DNA from: Bog-159 sp963738345
GTDB lineage: Bacteria > Acidobacteriota > Terriglobia > Bryobacterales > Bryobacteraceae
Reading direction: 5' to 3'
Length of the DNA: 64,000 nucleotides
Assembly (NCBI GenBank): GCA_963738345.1
Contig: CAVTWI010000002.1
Span: 6,076,001-6,140,000, forward strand
Part shown: positions 27,862 through 36,440 of the stretch, piece by piece
Position numbering within the stretch: the first letter of the stretch is position 1
Layout of the letters: each line of letters starts with the position of its first letter
Program-made: the position numbers and the translations under genes
The notes under the pieces: generated by a model
The model's input: only the letters and a program-made list of their open reading frames with translations
Told to the model about the DNA's origin: nothing
The model's database searches: none

Positions 27862-29305
27862 ATGTCAGCACCCGAATTCTCCATAACTCCCGATAAAGGC
27901 CGCGTTCTCGTCGTGGACGACGAATTCGATATCCGCGAAGGCCTCGAAACCCTCCTCAATATGGAAGGCTACAACGTCGATCTCGCCGCCAACGGCACCG
28001 AAGGCCTGCGCAAGATCGAAGCGCGCTCCTACGACCTGGTCCTGCTCGACCTGATGATGCCCGACCGCTCCGGTATGGACGTCCTGCGCGAAGTCCGCGC
28101 GCGCGACCGCGAAACCCCCATCTTCATGATCACCGCCTATGGCTCCGTCGAAGCCGCCGTCGAAGCCCTCAAAGCTAGGCGCCAACGATTACTTCTCCAA
28201 ACCCTGGGACAACGAAAAGCTGCTCATCGAAATCGAGCGCATGATCTCCAAGCGGCGCCTCGAATACGAAAATACACACCTGAAGCGCGCCCTCAAACAG
28301 CGCTACAGTTTCCCCAACATCATCGGCAAAAGCGACCGCATGCTGCGCCTTCTCGACCTGGTCGGGCAGGTCGCCAGCAGCCGCTCCACCATCCTGATCA
28401 CCGGCGAAACCGGCACCGGTAAGGAACTGATCGCCAAAGCCATCCACACCAACTCCCCCCGCGCCGACCGCATGTTCGTCCCCGTGAATAGCGGTTCACT
28501 GCCCGCCGAATTGCTCGAATCCACCCTGTTCGGCCACGTGAAGGGCGCCTTCACCAGCGCCATCCACACCAAGAAAGGTTATTTCGAAGTCGCCGACCGC
28601 GGCACCATCTTCTTCGACGAAATCGGCACCATTGCGGCCGACATGCAGGCCAAACTGCTGCGCGTCATCCAGGAAAAGGAGTTCATCCCGCTGGGCTCCA
28701 CCGAACCCGTGCATGTGGACGTGCGCATCCTGGCCGCCACCAACGACGACCTGAAAAAGCGCGTCGACGAAGGCACCTTCCGCGAAGATCTCTACTACCG
28801 CCTGAACGTCATCAACATCGTGCTGCCGCCCCTGCGCGAGCGTAAGGAAGACATCCCCGCGCTGGTCAGCCACTTCTTCACCAAGTATTGCCGCGAGAAC
28901 GAAAAATTCCTCGACCCGCAGGGCAACTCCGTGCTCACCTTCCAGCCCGAAGTCATGCAGATCCTGATGGAGCACAACTGGCCCGGCAACGTCCGCGAAC
29001 TGGAGAATGCTGTCGAGCGCGCCGTGGTCCTGGCCACCGACCCGGCCGTCCCCCTGGACGTGCTTCCCGACCACCTGCTGCAATCGAGCGGCATCCGCCT
29101 CCGCCGCGGTGAAGGTGGCGCGCTCCCCGCCGACGCCTCACTCTTCGAAATCGTCGCCGACTTCGAACGCCGCATCATCCTGGAACGCCTGGAGCAACAT
29201 AGCGGCAGCCAGACCGAAGCCGCCGCCGCCCTGCACGTGCCCCTGTCAACGCTGAATCAGAAGATCAAACGGCTGGATATCAAAATTCCCAAGAAGTCCG
29301 AATGA
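27862..29305 (+). pseudogene. NtrC-type sigma-54-dependent response regulator (one frameshift)
   Basis: REC domain (VLVVDDEFD, phospho-acceptor in VLLDLMMPD, MITAYGS), sigma-54 AAA+ domain (Walker A GETGTGKE, Walker B-like TIFFDEIG, RLNV and PGNVRELENAVERA), and a C-terminal FIS-type helix-turn-helix (TEAAAALHVPLSTLNQKIKRL). One extra base near 28174 (AAAGCTAGG) separates REC from AAA+; without it the reading is ALKLGANDYFSKPWD. The piece 28139-29305 is open and holds AAA+ and DNA-binding parts. The sigma-54 contact loop reads GAFTSA instead of GAFTGA. It follows the kinase gene directly (ATG at 27862, or 27850 overlapping it). It should activate sigma-54 promoters when phosphorylated. Confidence 0.82.
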
Positions 29306-29475
29306 AGAAGGCTTGTGGCGCACGGACCGATGCGGAAACCGTGCGGCTCGGTCTCGAAGCTCTGATCCGGCATTCGGCCTATGAGAGATTACGAAAGCTT
29401 AGAGGCTCCGAAGTCGCCGCAAAAGACGTTCCCAGGCGCCGGCCAGTGACTCGCAAAACGAGACCAGCGGCCTGA
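29302..29475 (+). CDS. VapB-type antitoxin, N-terminally truncated
   Basis: 57 residues: MKKACGARTDAETVRLGL, then EALIRHSAYERLRKLRGSE and a basic tail. This is the helical part of a VapB-like antitoxin (the A.R.TDAETVRLGLEALIR pattern), but the N-terminal beta strand that makes the DNA-binding ribbon-helix-helix is missing. Its ATG overlaps the stop of the regulator gene (ATGA), so the upstream part may have been lost when it joined that gene. Its stop overlaps the start of the VapC remnant. Likely a decaying toxin-antitoxin locus. Confidence 0.5.
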   Translation: MKKACGARTDAETVRLGLEALIRHSAYERLRKLRGSEVAAKDVPRRRPVTRKTRPAA

Positions 29476-29633
29476 TGATTTCGGTAGACACCTCTGCCGA
29501 GCTGGACCGCCAGGTCGGGAGAGACGAAGCCGCGCGGGCAGGATTCCGGCGCCGGTACATCCGGAGGTCGCAACCTTCGTGCGGTCACACGAACGGCCTC
29601 GCCACCCTGACAAATCGCAGTGGAGACGTGTAA
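29475..29633 (+). pseudogene. VapC (PIN) toxin remnant
   Basis: The frame overlaps the VapB stop by one base (TGATG) and starts MISVDTSA, exactly the first strand of a PIN-domain toxin with its catalytic Asp5. After eight residues the similarity stops, and the 52-residue product is arginine-rich with no further PIN acidic residues. The neighbouring frames do not restore a PIN domain. It is best read as a deleted VapC. Confidence 0.5.
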
Positions 29634-29675
29634 GCTGTTCGTGAATGATTAACGATGCGGCCGCCGGGCCGAATC

Positions 29676-30164
29676 TTAAGCCAGATAATCCAGATCGACC
29701 TTGAGCGCCCCGGCGAGCTTTTTCAATGTGCCGATTCCACCCGCCTTGTGCCCGGTCTCCATCGCCGCGACCATCGGCCGCGACACTCCCGACACGTGCG
29801 CCAACTCCGTTTGCGTCATCCCCCGATACTCCCGCCACACTTTTACCGGATTCTCCCCCGCTAATCTCCGCTCGGTGATTTCCAGTGGAAACAGTTCTTC
29901 ATCGCCTCCCGCAAGCTGTTCCTTGGCCGCGTCAAAAGCTCTCACATCAGCCAGCATCTCCGCCGCCTCCATCAACTTGTTAAGTCCCGCCATGGGCACA
30001 ATTGCTAATTCCTTGCCGCCGCAAATGACTGCGGCCGTGCAGTTTCGCCAGGTTGCGATTCGGCGCGTAAGAATCTGACACCGCGGCGCCCGGCCGGCCC
30101 CACGCCCCAGACAGTGGCTCGCACCTCCACGTCCATATGTTAATTTTGGATTCTCGGTGGCCAA
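29676..30164 (-). CDS. Xre-family antitoxin/regulator
   Basis: The last 65 residues are a helix-turn-helix of the Xre type: NPVKVWREYRGMTQTELAHVSGVSRPMVAAMETGHKAGGIGTLKKLAGALKVDLDYL. Before it lies a Phd-like region (ICGGKELAIVPMAGLNKLMEAAEML), so the architecture is that of an antitoxin with N-terminal Phd-like fold and C-terminal HTH. The start is uncertain: the open frame begins at a TTG at 30164, but the first roughly 45 residues are rich in Arg and Cys and look non-coding. The true start may be further in. No toxin gene is recognisable next to it. Confidence 0.65.
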   Translation of the reverse strand: MATENPKLTYGRGGASHCLGRGAGRAPRCQILTRRIATWRNCTAAVICGGKELAIVPMAGLNKLMEAAEMLADVRAFDAAKEQLAGGDEELFPLEITERRLAGENPVKVWREYRGMTQTELAHVSGVSRPMVAAMETGHKAGGIGTLKKLAGALKVDLDYLA

Positions 30165-30167
30165 TCA

Positions 30168-30545
30168 ATGATCGACCATATCATCCTAACTGTAAGCGAC
30201 GTCGAACGCTCGTTAGCATTCTATAAAGCCTCCCTGGCGCCCCTCGAAATCATCTTTTTCCTCCCATACAAAGGGGAAAACGGCCATCCCGATCTGTGGG
30301 GATTTGGTGACGGCAAACGCGCTTTCTTCTGGCTCAAGCAAGGGAACCCTGACCCTCGGGCGATTCACTGGGGATTCGTGGCCCGCAACCCCGCCAAAGT
30401 CGATGAGTTCTACAAAGCGGCAATGGCCGCCGGTGCGAAGGACAACATTTCACCGCGCTCGCGCGTCGAATACTATCCCGGATACTATGCGGCGGACGTC
30501 CTCGACCCGGATGGGTATTCGTTCGAGGTTGTTCATAAGAGCTAA
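30168..30545 (+). CDS. VOC-superfamily (glyoxalase/bleomycin-resistance-like) protein
   Basis: 125 residues with the vicinal-oxygen-chelate layout: MIDHIILTVSDVERSLAFYKASL in the first half and IHWGFVARNPAKVDEFYKAAMAAG plus DVLDPDGYSFEVVHK in the second. Putative metal ligands are His4, the His in AIHWGF and the Glu in FEVV. This is a single-domain form that would act as a dimer. Substrate unknown. The start is four bases from the opposite Xre frame, and its stop overlaps the following gene (TAATG). Confidence 0.85.
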   Translation: MIDHIILTVSDVERSLAFYKASLAPLEIIFFLPYKGENGHPDLWGFGDGKRAFFWLKQGNPDPRAIHWGFVARNPAKVDEFYKAAMAAGAKDNISPRSRVEYYPGYYAADVLDPDGYSFEVVHKS

Positions 30546-31168
30546 TGATGCGCCCGGTCCACGTCTCTCTCCGCTTCGCCTGTCTCATGTGCGCGGTCAT
30601 GACCACCTCTGCCTACGGTTCCGATCTCTTGATTACAGCCCACGTTACTAAAGAAGAATATTGCCGCAGCAACGGTGTAGACCAAGTGAGACTGACCGTT
30701 GGCTTCACCTACCTGAATCGCGGCGAGCAAACTTTGATCATGCTGCTTGTCACCCATTTGTCTGAGTTTCAGGTCCAGGGTGAAATGGGCAAGCCTTTTC
30801 AGATACGGCGCAAGCTTCACGATCTCGAAGGGATTTCTCCCGCCATCTACACCACCCCAGCGCCCAGCCCGACACTGTTTTATGTGCTCTCGCGCGGCCA
30901 ATCGCGGGAGGGTATGCCGCAGTCGGTGATCTTCCGCTTGGCGCCGGCGGGCGCACGAGCCGGACACGGCGTTCTCACTCCCGGCGAATACCGCGTGGCG
31001 TTCAACCTGAACTTGGGATCGCTATTGCCAGGTGACCCATACGTGCCGCCCAACCGTTGGAGCCACGTTGGAACATTGGTTTTGGGCGCCACCCCGACTG
31101 AGCAGCTTGTGGTAAAGGTTTCCGAAGCAAACGGCACCCCTTGTTCACCACCCCGGCTGATCATGTAG
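30545..31168 (+). CDS. exported protein of unknown function
   Basis: 207 residues, with a signal peptide to about residue 25 (ending TSAYG). The mature part is beta-rich (LLITAHVTKEEYC, VRLTVGFTYLNRGEQTLIML, GEYRVAFNLNLGSLL), an arrangement like an Ig-type sandwich with one or two cysteines. No family recognised. It is joined to the VOC gene by TAATG, suggesting coexpression. Confidence 0.6.
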   Translation: MMRPVHVSLRFACLMCAVMTTSAYGSDLLITAHVTKEEYCRSNGVDQVRLTVGFTYLNRGEQTLIMLLVTHLSEFQVQGEMGKPFQIRRKLHDLEGISPAIYTTPAPSPTLFYVLSRGQSREGMPQSVIFRLAPAGARAGHGVLTPGEYRVAFNLNLGSLLPGDPYVPPNRWSHVGTLVLGATPTEQLVVKVSEANGTPCSPPRLIM

Positions 31169-31213
31169 GCCCGCACGAGATCGCTGTAAAAGGAATGTTA
31201 TACTCGGCGGCAA

Positions 31214-31729
31214 ATGTCACCGCGAACCGTTGCACAAAAACTCAAGAAACCTTGTCAAACAGCGTTTATACTCGTCCTACTAAATCAGGCACTGGGAGCC
31301 CAATCGCCTCCGTCGATCATGGGAACTTGGCGAGTTGTCGCGTTCGAAACTCACAAAACCGACGGCACCATGATCGAGGAGTTTGGAGACAACCCTCTCG
31401 GCTATTTCATCTATGACTCAACCGGCCACGTGGCGATTCAGGTAATGGAGAATCCGGCAAAGAAAGATCCGCCCGTATCGTTTGCTTACTTCGGCACTTA
31501 CAAAGTCGACGCCGAAAAAGGGATCGTGATTCATCACGTCGAGGGCGCCATCGAAGGTGAAGGCTCAGCCAGTCCAAAGGTTAGGCAATACATTGGGAAG
31601 GACGAGCTACGGCCTTTCCGGCTCGAAGGCGATCGTCTATTCATCGAGATCAGGCGCACTAATAACGTGGGAATTGCGCTTCCTGAAGGGGTCGAATACA
31701 AAGTGAGGGAAATGGTTCGAGTCCGCTAG
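31214..31729 (+). CDS. lipocalin-like exported protein
   Basis: 171 residues. After a hydrophobic N-terminus (signal, ending ALGAQS) comes the lipocalin-like signature MGTWRVVAFETHKTDGTMIEEFGDNPLGYFIYDSTGHVAIQVM, then FAYFGTYKVDAEKGIVIHHVEG and PFRLEGDRLFIEI. This matches the Lipocalin_5 type, small barrels that probably bind hydrophobic ligands. It has its own start 45 bases after the previous gene. Role unknown. Confidence 0.78.
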   Translation: MSPRTVAQKLKKPCQTAFILVLLNQALGAQSPPSIMGTWRVVAFETHKTDGTMIEEFGDNPLGYFIYDSTGHVAIQVMENPAKKDPPVSFAYFGTYKVDAEKGIVIHHVEGAIEGEGSASPKVRQYIGKDELRPFRLEGDRLFIEIRRTNNVGIALPEGVEYKVREMVRVR

Positions 31730-31815
31730 TACCAGGCTATTATCTTAACCCGCGCCAAGACCTTCGGCGTTTTCGGGCCAACACGCGTCATCCCTAAGGG
31801 AGCCCTCGCAACACA

Positions 31816-32700
31816 GTGCGTATAACGGCCGGGCACGTCTCTCTGAAACCGTGGGTTCACGGCTTTCTCATCCGGCTGTTGCTCTACCCTGCCTTGGCGT
31901 ATCTCGTGCTCGGCGCCGGTCTCTACCTGCAGCAGGATCGCCTGCTCTTCCCAGCCCCGGCCCACTACCAGAAGGCCGATCCACACGATCGCCATATCGA
32001 TTTCGAAGACCTGCGCATTGCCGTCGGCAAGGCAAGTTATTTGCACGGGTGGTGGATCCCGTCGGTTCGTGCCGACGGACCCCGCCGCGCGGTCCTGGTG
32101 TTTCACGGGAACGGGTACGTCATTGAGGAAATGGTTTGGAGCGACCTGACGGAACTCCGCGCACTTGGCGCCGACTTACTACTGGTCGACTATCGCGGCT
32201 ATGGATCGAGCACCCCGATCCGTCCGCGCGAAGCTACTGTCCAGGAGGACGCGCGCGCCGCGCTGCGCTATCTGTTAGTGAACCGCCATATGCCGCTCTG
32301 CGATGTATTCGTTCTCGGCAGATCCATCGGTTCCGGTCCTGCCACGGATTTGGCCGAACAGAACCCCGGTATAGCCGGGTTGATCCTCGAAAGCCCCTTC
32401 ACCAGCATCGACGACGCCGCGGCGCGCGTGCCGGCAATACGCATCTTCCCCGTCGGGCTGCTCCTGCGCTCTCATTTCGACAACCTTTCGAAGATCGGTT
32501 CCGTGCGCACCCGACTGCTGATCGTCTCCGGCACCGACGACACGCTGACGCCGGTGTGGATGGCCAGAAAGATCTTCGAACGCGCTCGCGGCCCGAAACA
32601 GCTCTATCTAGTCCCGGGCGCCGGGCATGACGACTTATTGACCATCGGCGGCGATACATTGACCGGGGCGCTCCGGACGTTCATCCGGCGTCAGCCATAA
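31816..32700 (+). CDS. membrane-anchored alpha/beta hydrolase
   Basis: 294 residues from a GTG. An N-terminal hydrophobic anchor (about 13-37) is followed by LLFPAPAHY, then the hydrolase core: VLVFHGNGYV (oxyanion), LLLVDYRGYGSS, the nucleophile elbow VLGRSIGSGPA, the acid in IVSGTDDTLTP and the histidine in VPGAGHDDL. Catalytic Ser-Asp-His are all present. It belongs to the S33-like/BEM46 (YfhR) group found in many bacteria, with unknown substrate. No operon partner. Confidence 0.8.
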   Translation: MRITAGHVSLKPWVHGFLIRLLLYPALAYLVLGAGLYLQQDRLLFPAPAHYQKADPHDRHIDFEDLRIAVGKASYLHGWWIPSVRADGPRRAVLVFHGNGYVIEEMVWSDLTELRALGADLLLVDYRGYGSSTPIRPREATVQEDARAALRYLLVNRHMPLCDVFVLGRSIGSGPATDLAEQNPGIAGLILESPFTSIDDAAARVPAIRIFPVGLLLRSHFDNLSKIGSVRTRLLIVSGTDDTLTPVWMARKIFERARGPKQLYLVPGAGHDDLLTIGGDTLTGALRTFIRRQP

Positions 32701-32753
32701 GGCGCGGCGCTAACACTGCCAGTGTCGTTGGTACAGAGCGCATTTCACCAGAG

Positions 32754-33143
32754 TCAACCGCGCGACTTTTTGCGGGGCGCGGCGGTTTCACGCTTCCCTA
32801 AAGCTTCGGCGGCGGCGGCGACCACCAGCATATTCAAACTCACACCTTCGCTTTCCGCTCGGGCCACCAATTGGGCGTGGAGACTCTTGGGCGTCCGTAC
32901 CCGGAATTGCCCGCTCGACCCCGCAGACGCACTTGGTTTCGGCGCGGGATCGCCGTGCCTCCGGCAGCTCGCCAGATAGGCGCGTACGGCATCGCGACCA
33001 TTTACGATGGCCTGTTCAGGCGTTTCACCGTCCGAATGACACCCCGGCAGCTCTGGGTATTCGATCAGGAACCCGCCGCCGTCTGCGTTTGAAAGCGGGC
33101 GAATCGTGAATGGATACTTATCAATATTGGCGAACTCAGTCAT
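32754..33143 (-). CDS. hicB: HicB antitoxin with C-terminal ribbon-helix-helix
   Basis: 129 residues. The N-terminal half is the HicB fold (YPFTIRPLSNADGGGFLIEYPELPGCHSDGETPEQAIVNGRDAV); the C-terminal part (FRVRTPKSLHAQLVARAESEGVSLNMLVVAAAAEAL) is a ribbon-helix-helix DNA-binding domain. This form represses its own promoter and binds HicA. The start overlaps the end of hicA by eight bases, with hicA upstream. Confidence 0.88.
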   Translation of the reverse strand: MTEFANIDKYPFTIRPLSNADGGGFLIEYPELPGCHSDGETPEQAIVNGRDAVRAYLASCRRHGDPAPKPSASAGSSGQFRVRTPKSLHAQLVARAESEGVSLNMLVVAAAAEALGKRETAAPRKKSRG

Positions 33144-33354
33144 GATCTGGATCCTCCAGTTTGCTAATAAACTCTACGAAGTCACGCACGTACCAGGGCT
33201 TGATCGGAATGCGGTTCGGTACGGTCGTTCTGCCCGCCTTCGGGTGCCGGAATGTCACGTGGCTGGTGCCGCCCGCACCGTCAACGTCCACCCCGTAACG
33301 ACGCGCTACGACTTTCAGATCCTCGATGCGCGGGTTGCGGGCATTCCGCCGCAT
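33136..33354 (-). CDS. hicA: HicA-like toxin
   Basis: 72 residues with the small double-stranded-RNA-binding-like HicA fold: IEDLKVVARRYGVDVDGAGGTSHVTFRHPKAGRTTVPNRIPIKPWYVRDFVEFI. The catalytic His is in GTSHVTF. The product cleaves mRNA when free of HicB. It is the first gene of a hicAB pair, overlapping hicB, and divergent from mazEF with a 125-base control region between them. Confidence 0.85.
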   Translation of the reverse strand: MRRNARNPRIEDLKVVARRYGVDVDGAGGTSHVTFRHPKAGRTTVPNRIPIKPWYVRDFVEFISKLEDPDHD

Positions 33355-33389
33355 CTTTCAAGGATCTTCTTAGCATTCGACACAAATAT

Positions 33390-33411
33390 ATGGTACCGAA
33401 TACGGCACCAT
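33390..33411. promoter_or_regulatory. palindromic operator candidate between hicA and mazE
   Basis: ATGGTACCG-AATA-CGGCACCAT: nine-base arms with one mismatch around a four-base centre. It lies 36 bases upstream of the hicA start, next to an AT-rich TATATTTG on the minus strand. A ribbon-helix-helix HicB would be expected to bind such a site and autoregulate. Confidence 0.55.
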
Positions 33412-33443
33412 TGAACAGTATCTGCCTGGGCGTCTAAAATGGC

Positions 33444-33473
33444 TTGCGATACAGTAGGACATTTTGTCATACT
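33444..33473 (+). promoter_or_regulatory. mazEF promoter candidate
   Basis: TTGCGA, a spacer of 17-18 bases, then TCATAC/CATACT, placed only seven bases before the mazE ATG at 33480. If used, the message would begin at the start codon (leaderless). Confidence 0.4.
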
Positions 33474-33479
33474 CAGGGC

Positions 33480-33713
33480 ATGGTGCAGAAAATTGCGGTC
33501 ACCTTGGATCAAAAGACGGTCGCGGACCTCGACCGCTGGGTCCGGGAGGGCAGGTACCCAAACCGCAGCCGGGCGCTCCAATCGGCCGTGAACTTATTGA
33601 GTGAGCGCGAGAAGCGAACCCGGCTCGCCCGCGAACTCGCTAAAATCGACCCCAAAGAAGAAACACAGTTGGCTGAACAGGGTCTGGGAGACCAAGCTTG
33701 GCCCGGATATTGA
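33480..33713 (+). CDS. MazE-like ribbon-helix-helix antitoxin
   Basis: 77 residues from the ATG at 33480. The N-terminal ribbon-helix-helix (KIAVTLDQKTVADLDRWVREGRYPNRSRALQSAVNLL) is followed by a charged helix and an acidic, flexible tail that would wrap the toxin. The start 36 bases upstream in the same frame looks non-coding. The end overlaps the toxin gene by 16 bases. Confidence 0.82.
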   Translation: MVQKIAVTLDQKTVADLDRWVREGRYPNRSRALQSAVNLLSEREKRTRLARELAKIDPKEETQLAEQGLGDQAWPGY

Positions 33714-34033
33714 GAGGCGAAGTCTACTGGGCGGATCTTAACCCAGTCCGAGGCCGCGAGCAGGCCGGGTTGCGGCCGGTCCTTATTCTGAGCCACGACC
33801 TATTCAACAGAAAGTCCGAAACCGTGATCGCGATGGCGATTACAAGTCAAGCGCAGAAAGCCGGATTTCCGTTGACCATGGCGGTCCCGCCGGACATGAT
33901 GCCCAAGCCTTCCTGGGTGAAGATCTCGCAGATTCGAACAATTTCCATCGATCGCCTTGGCAAGAGGATCGTGACCCTCGGCCCCGAGATGCTCGACCAG
34001 TTAGTAGACGGATTGCTCGAGCTGATTGGCTAG
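33698..34033 (+). CDS. MazF/PemK-type endoribonuclease toxin
   Basis: 111 residues from a TTG inside the antitoxin gene. It shows the MazF signature RGEVYWADLNPVRGREQAGLRPVLILS, then VIAMAITSQ and WVKISQIRTISIDRLGKRI; the catalytic Arg (in LRPVLIL) and Thr (in IRTIS) are present. It cleaves mRNA at short motifs. Gene overlap and order match mazEF. No frameshift. Confidence 0.9.
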   Translation: MARILRGEVYWADLNPVRGREQAGLRPVLILSHDLFNRKSETVIAMAITSQAQKAGFPLTMAVPPDMMPKPSWVKISQIRTISIDRLGKRIVTLGPEMLDQLVDGLLELIG

Positions 34034-34118
34034 TTGTTGCCGGTTTCCGCTATGGCCGTCTATCGTCCATGAATCGAAGCGATAGACTTGCCGGAGAGGA
34101 TTTCGGCAAGCTGAGTGG

Positions 34119-35969
34119 GTGTACAATAACTCAACTGTGACTTATATCCAACCAGGCCGAACGCTCGCCGGTATGTTGGCCCTCTCGGCAATCGCGTCCG
34201 CTGCGGTGCCGCACGCATACCTCTCCCTTTGCTGTAATCAGAATTCCGCAGTCTCGGTGTATGCCCGAGTGGATGGCCGCAAAGTGGCCAACCTGCCAGG
34301 GGTGATCCGCGCCACAAACATGGCCTTGAGCCCAGGCGGCAAGACACTTTTCCTCAACGGCTCCGCCGTGTCCGTGACAAGCACGGCCAGCGGCAAGATT
34401 CTGGCGACTATCCCGCTGCCTTTCAGTCGCGGCGACGGCGCTTTGGCCGTGAGCCCGGATGGAAGGTGGCTATACGTGGGCGATGGTCTTGACACCGATC
34501 TATATGTTGTCGACACGGCGTCCAATAAGATAGTGGCAACTCCCAGTTTGCCGACCTACTCCGAGAGTTTCGCAATGTCCCCGAATGGTAAGACTATTTA
34601 CATCCCGGACGGTTTTCACATCTACGTATTCGACACCCGGAGTTTGAAGATCACGGCGACGTTCGCTTTGCCGGACCAGAACCTTGCGGTTACCCCAGAC
34701 AATAAGCATCTGCTAGGGACAAGCTATGCCAACGGCGTTGCCTATCTCGACATCATCGACGCAGCCTCGGGAGCTGTCACTGCCTCCATACCACTGGCAC
34801 AGAATGTCTCCGCCGGAACGATCGCCGTAACCCACAGCGGTGACCGCGCCTATGTGGGCATAGGATCCGGCATCGATGCGGTCGATCTGAAAACATACCA
34901 GATAGTCGGATCCATTCCGATGAAGTCCTTCGTCTTCGGTATGGCGATCACCCCCGACGACGTCGCCATTTTTGCTCTGGACGATGGCGCATTGGTGCGG
35001 ATCGATATCGCGTCCAGCACGATCTCGCCGGTGGCAATACCTGAAGGCGCAGCCCGACAGGTAGTAGTGTCTCCAGACGGGGAAAGTGTCTTGGTTTTGA
35101 ACGAAACAGATAGCGCATTCTCCATGGTCGACTTAGCTACCCAGATACAGACTTCGTTCGTGCCCGTCGGGGAGGGTGCCGGCCCGGTTATTGTCACTCC
35201 GGACGGCACACAGACTTGGGTGAGCGGCTACTCCGGAATTACGAGCATATTCGACAATGTCACTCACCGGCCCTTGACGAGCATGGTCGGCTCGATCGGC
35301 CAACCGGCCCCATTCCATCCGAATGGCGAACTTGTTTACAACGTGGATTATTCGAATCAAGTACTCACCGCAATCGACACTAAGACTCACCGTGTCGTGC
35401 GGAAGTCCGCACCGCTGCCATCCTTCTCAGGTAGCCAGATCGCGGCGTCCAGCGACGCACGTACGGTCTATGTAGCCCTCATCCAGGGGTACGGCCCATA
35501 TTCGCTCTTGGCTTTCGACGCATTCACCCTGGATCTCATCGCGACTGTGCCAGCCCCGGTGGTGCAATGGCTGGCGCAAAATCCGCGACTGCCCCTTGTC
35601 TACAGTTTCGGCTTCAACGCGATTTGCGTAATCGACACGCGAACCCATACGCAGGTGGCGCAGATGACGACGCCGCCCGGGACGACCCTGACCTCCATGG
35701 CAGTCACTCCTGACGGAACTTTCGGATATGCCGGCGACATGCTGAATCTGTATAGCTTCAACCTGACCACCAATCAGCCGATCGGCACAGTCGCGGTGCG
35801 CGCGACATCGGTGGCGTTTTCGCCCGACGGCCAGACGGCTTACGCGATTTGGGGCAACATGGTGTCGGTTATCGATCGGGCGTCCGGCGTTGTGACCGGC
35901 ACGTTTATGGTAGGGGATTCAGCCACTCCTAGAGATGCCGGGAGCAGCATCGCTGTTGCTCCGTATTGA
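34119..35969 (+). CDS. exported YncE-like beta-propeller protein
   Basis: 616 residues. A signal-like N-terminus (LAGMLALSAIASAAVPHA) is followed by repeated blades of the YVTN/YncE kind: AVSPDGRWLYVGDG..LYVVDTASNKIVAT, AMSPNGKTIYIPDG, AVTPDNKHL, AITPDDVAIF, VVSPDGESVLV, AVTPDGTFGY, AFSPDGQTAYA. About thirteen blades suggest two propellers. Such proteins are exported scaffolds or quinoprotein-like binders; no catalytic residues are evident. The first start is a GTG at 34119, and a second GTG at 34137 would also give a signal peptide. Confidence 0.75.
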   Translation: MYNNSTVTYIQPGRTLAGMLALSAIASAAVPHAYLSLCCNQNSAVSVYARVDGRKVANLPGVIRATNMALSPGGKTLFLNGSAVSVTSTASGKILATIPLPFSRGDGALAVSPDGRWLYVGDGLDTDLYVVDTASNKIVATPSLPTYSESFAMSPNGKTIYIPDGFHIYVFDTRSLKITATFALPDQNLAVTPDNKHLLGTSYANGVAYLDIIDAASGAVTASIPLAQNVSAGTIAVTHSGDRAYVGIGSGIDAVDLKTYQIVGSIPMKSFVFGMAITPDDVAIFALDDGALVRIDIASSTISPVAIPEGAARQVVVSPDGESVLVLNETDSAFSMVDLATQIQTSFVPVGEGAGPVIVTPDGTQTWVSGYSGITSIFDNVTHRPLTSMVGSIGQPAPFHPNGELVYNVDYSNQVLTAIDTKTHRVVRKSAPLPSFSGSQIAASSDARTVYVALIQGYGPYSLLAFDAFTLDLIATVPAPVVQWLAQNPRLPLVYSFGFNAICVIDTRTHTQVAQMTTPPGTTLTSMAVTPDGTFGYAGDMLNLYSFNLTTNQPIGTVAVRATSVAFSPDGQTAYAIWGNMVSVIDRASGVVTGTFMVGDSATPRDAGSSIAVAPY

Positions 35970-36091
35970 TTCCCGAAAGAACGCTCACTATCGCACTCGC
36001 TTGGCTCTCTGACGGTTCCGCCACAGCTCCCAAGGTTTCCGATTATGAGGCCTGATATAGTCGAAAGCCTAAAGGAGAACTGAGTAACGGA

Positions 36092-36440
36092 ATGATTCGC
36101 TCTAAGCGGTTCTTGATATTCGTTTGCCTTGCAGCGTCCGCCGCAACGGTCTCGGCCCAACGCAGCCAAAAGAAACGGTCGTGTGCACTTTTACAGACGG
36201 CGCGGATGGCGGCTATCCCAACGCGGGCGTTATCCAGGACGCGGCCGGCAACCTGTACGGAACCACAGAGTATGGAGGTATCGGGAACAATGGCGTTGTT
36301 TTCAAATTGGACGCCGCCGGGAAAGAAACTGTACTCCACAGTTTCACAGGGCGGCCAGATGGTTCGGACCCATCGGGCTCACGCTCGACTTAGCCGGTAA
36401 CCTATACGGAACCACCTACAATGGCGGTACCGCTGGCATT
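36092..36440 (+). pseudogene. secreted NLYGTT-repeat protein (Gloeo_Verruco type), frameshifted and truncated
   Basis: A signal peptide (MIRSKRFLIFVCLAASAATVSAQ) leads into the repeat ETVVCTFTDGADGGYPNAGVIQDAAGNLYGTTEYGG and GVVFKLDAAGKETVLHSFTG, then GLTLDLAGNLYGTTYNGGTAG. This is the TIGR03803 repeat. The three parts lie in three frames: one A is missing in the run near 36159 and one C near 36371. Repeats normally continue for hundreds of residues, but similarity stops at about 36436, where the remains of hicA begin on the other strand. So the gene is truly cut, not only misread. Confidence 0.7.

Noticed and set aside
29475..29633. Restoring a full VapC by frameshift
   Set aside because: I read all three frames after MISVDTSA and none continues with PIN motifs, so it is a deletion rather than a shift.
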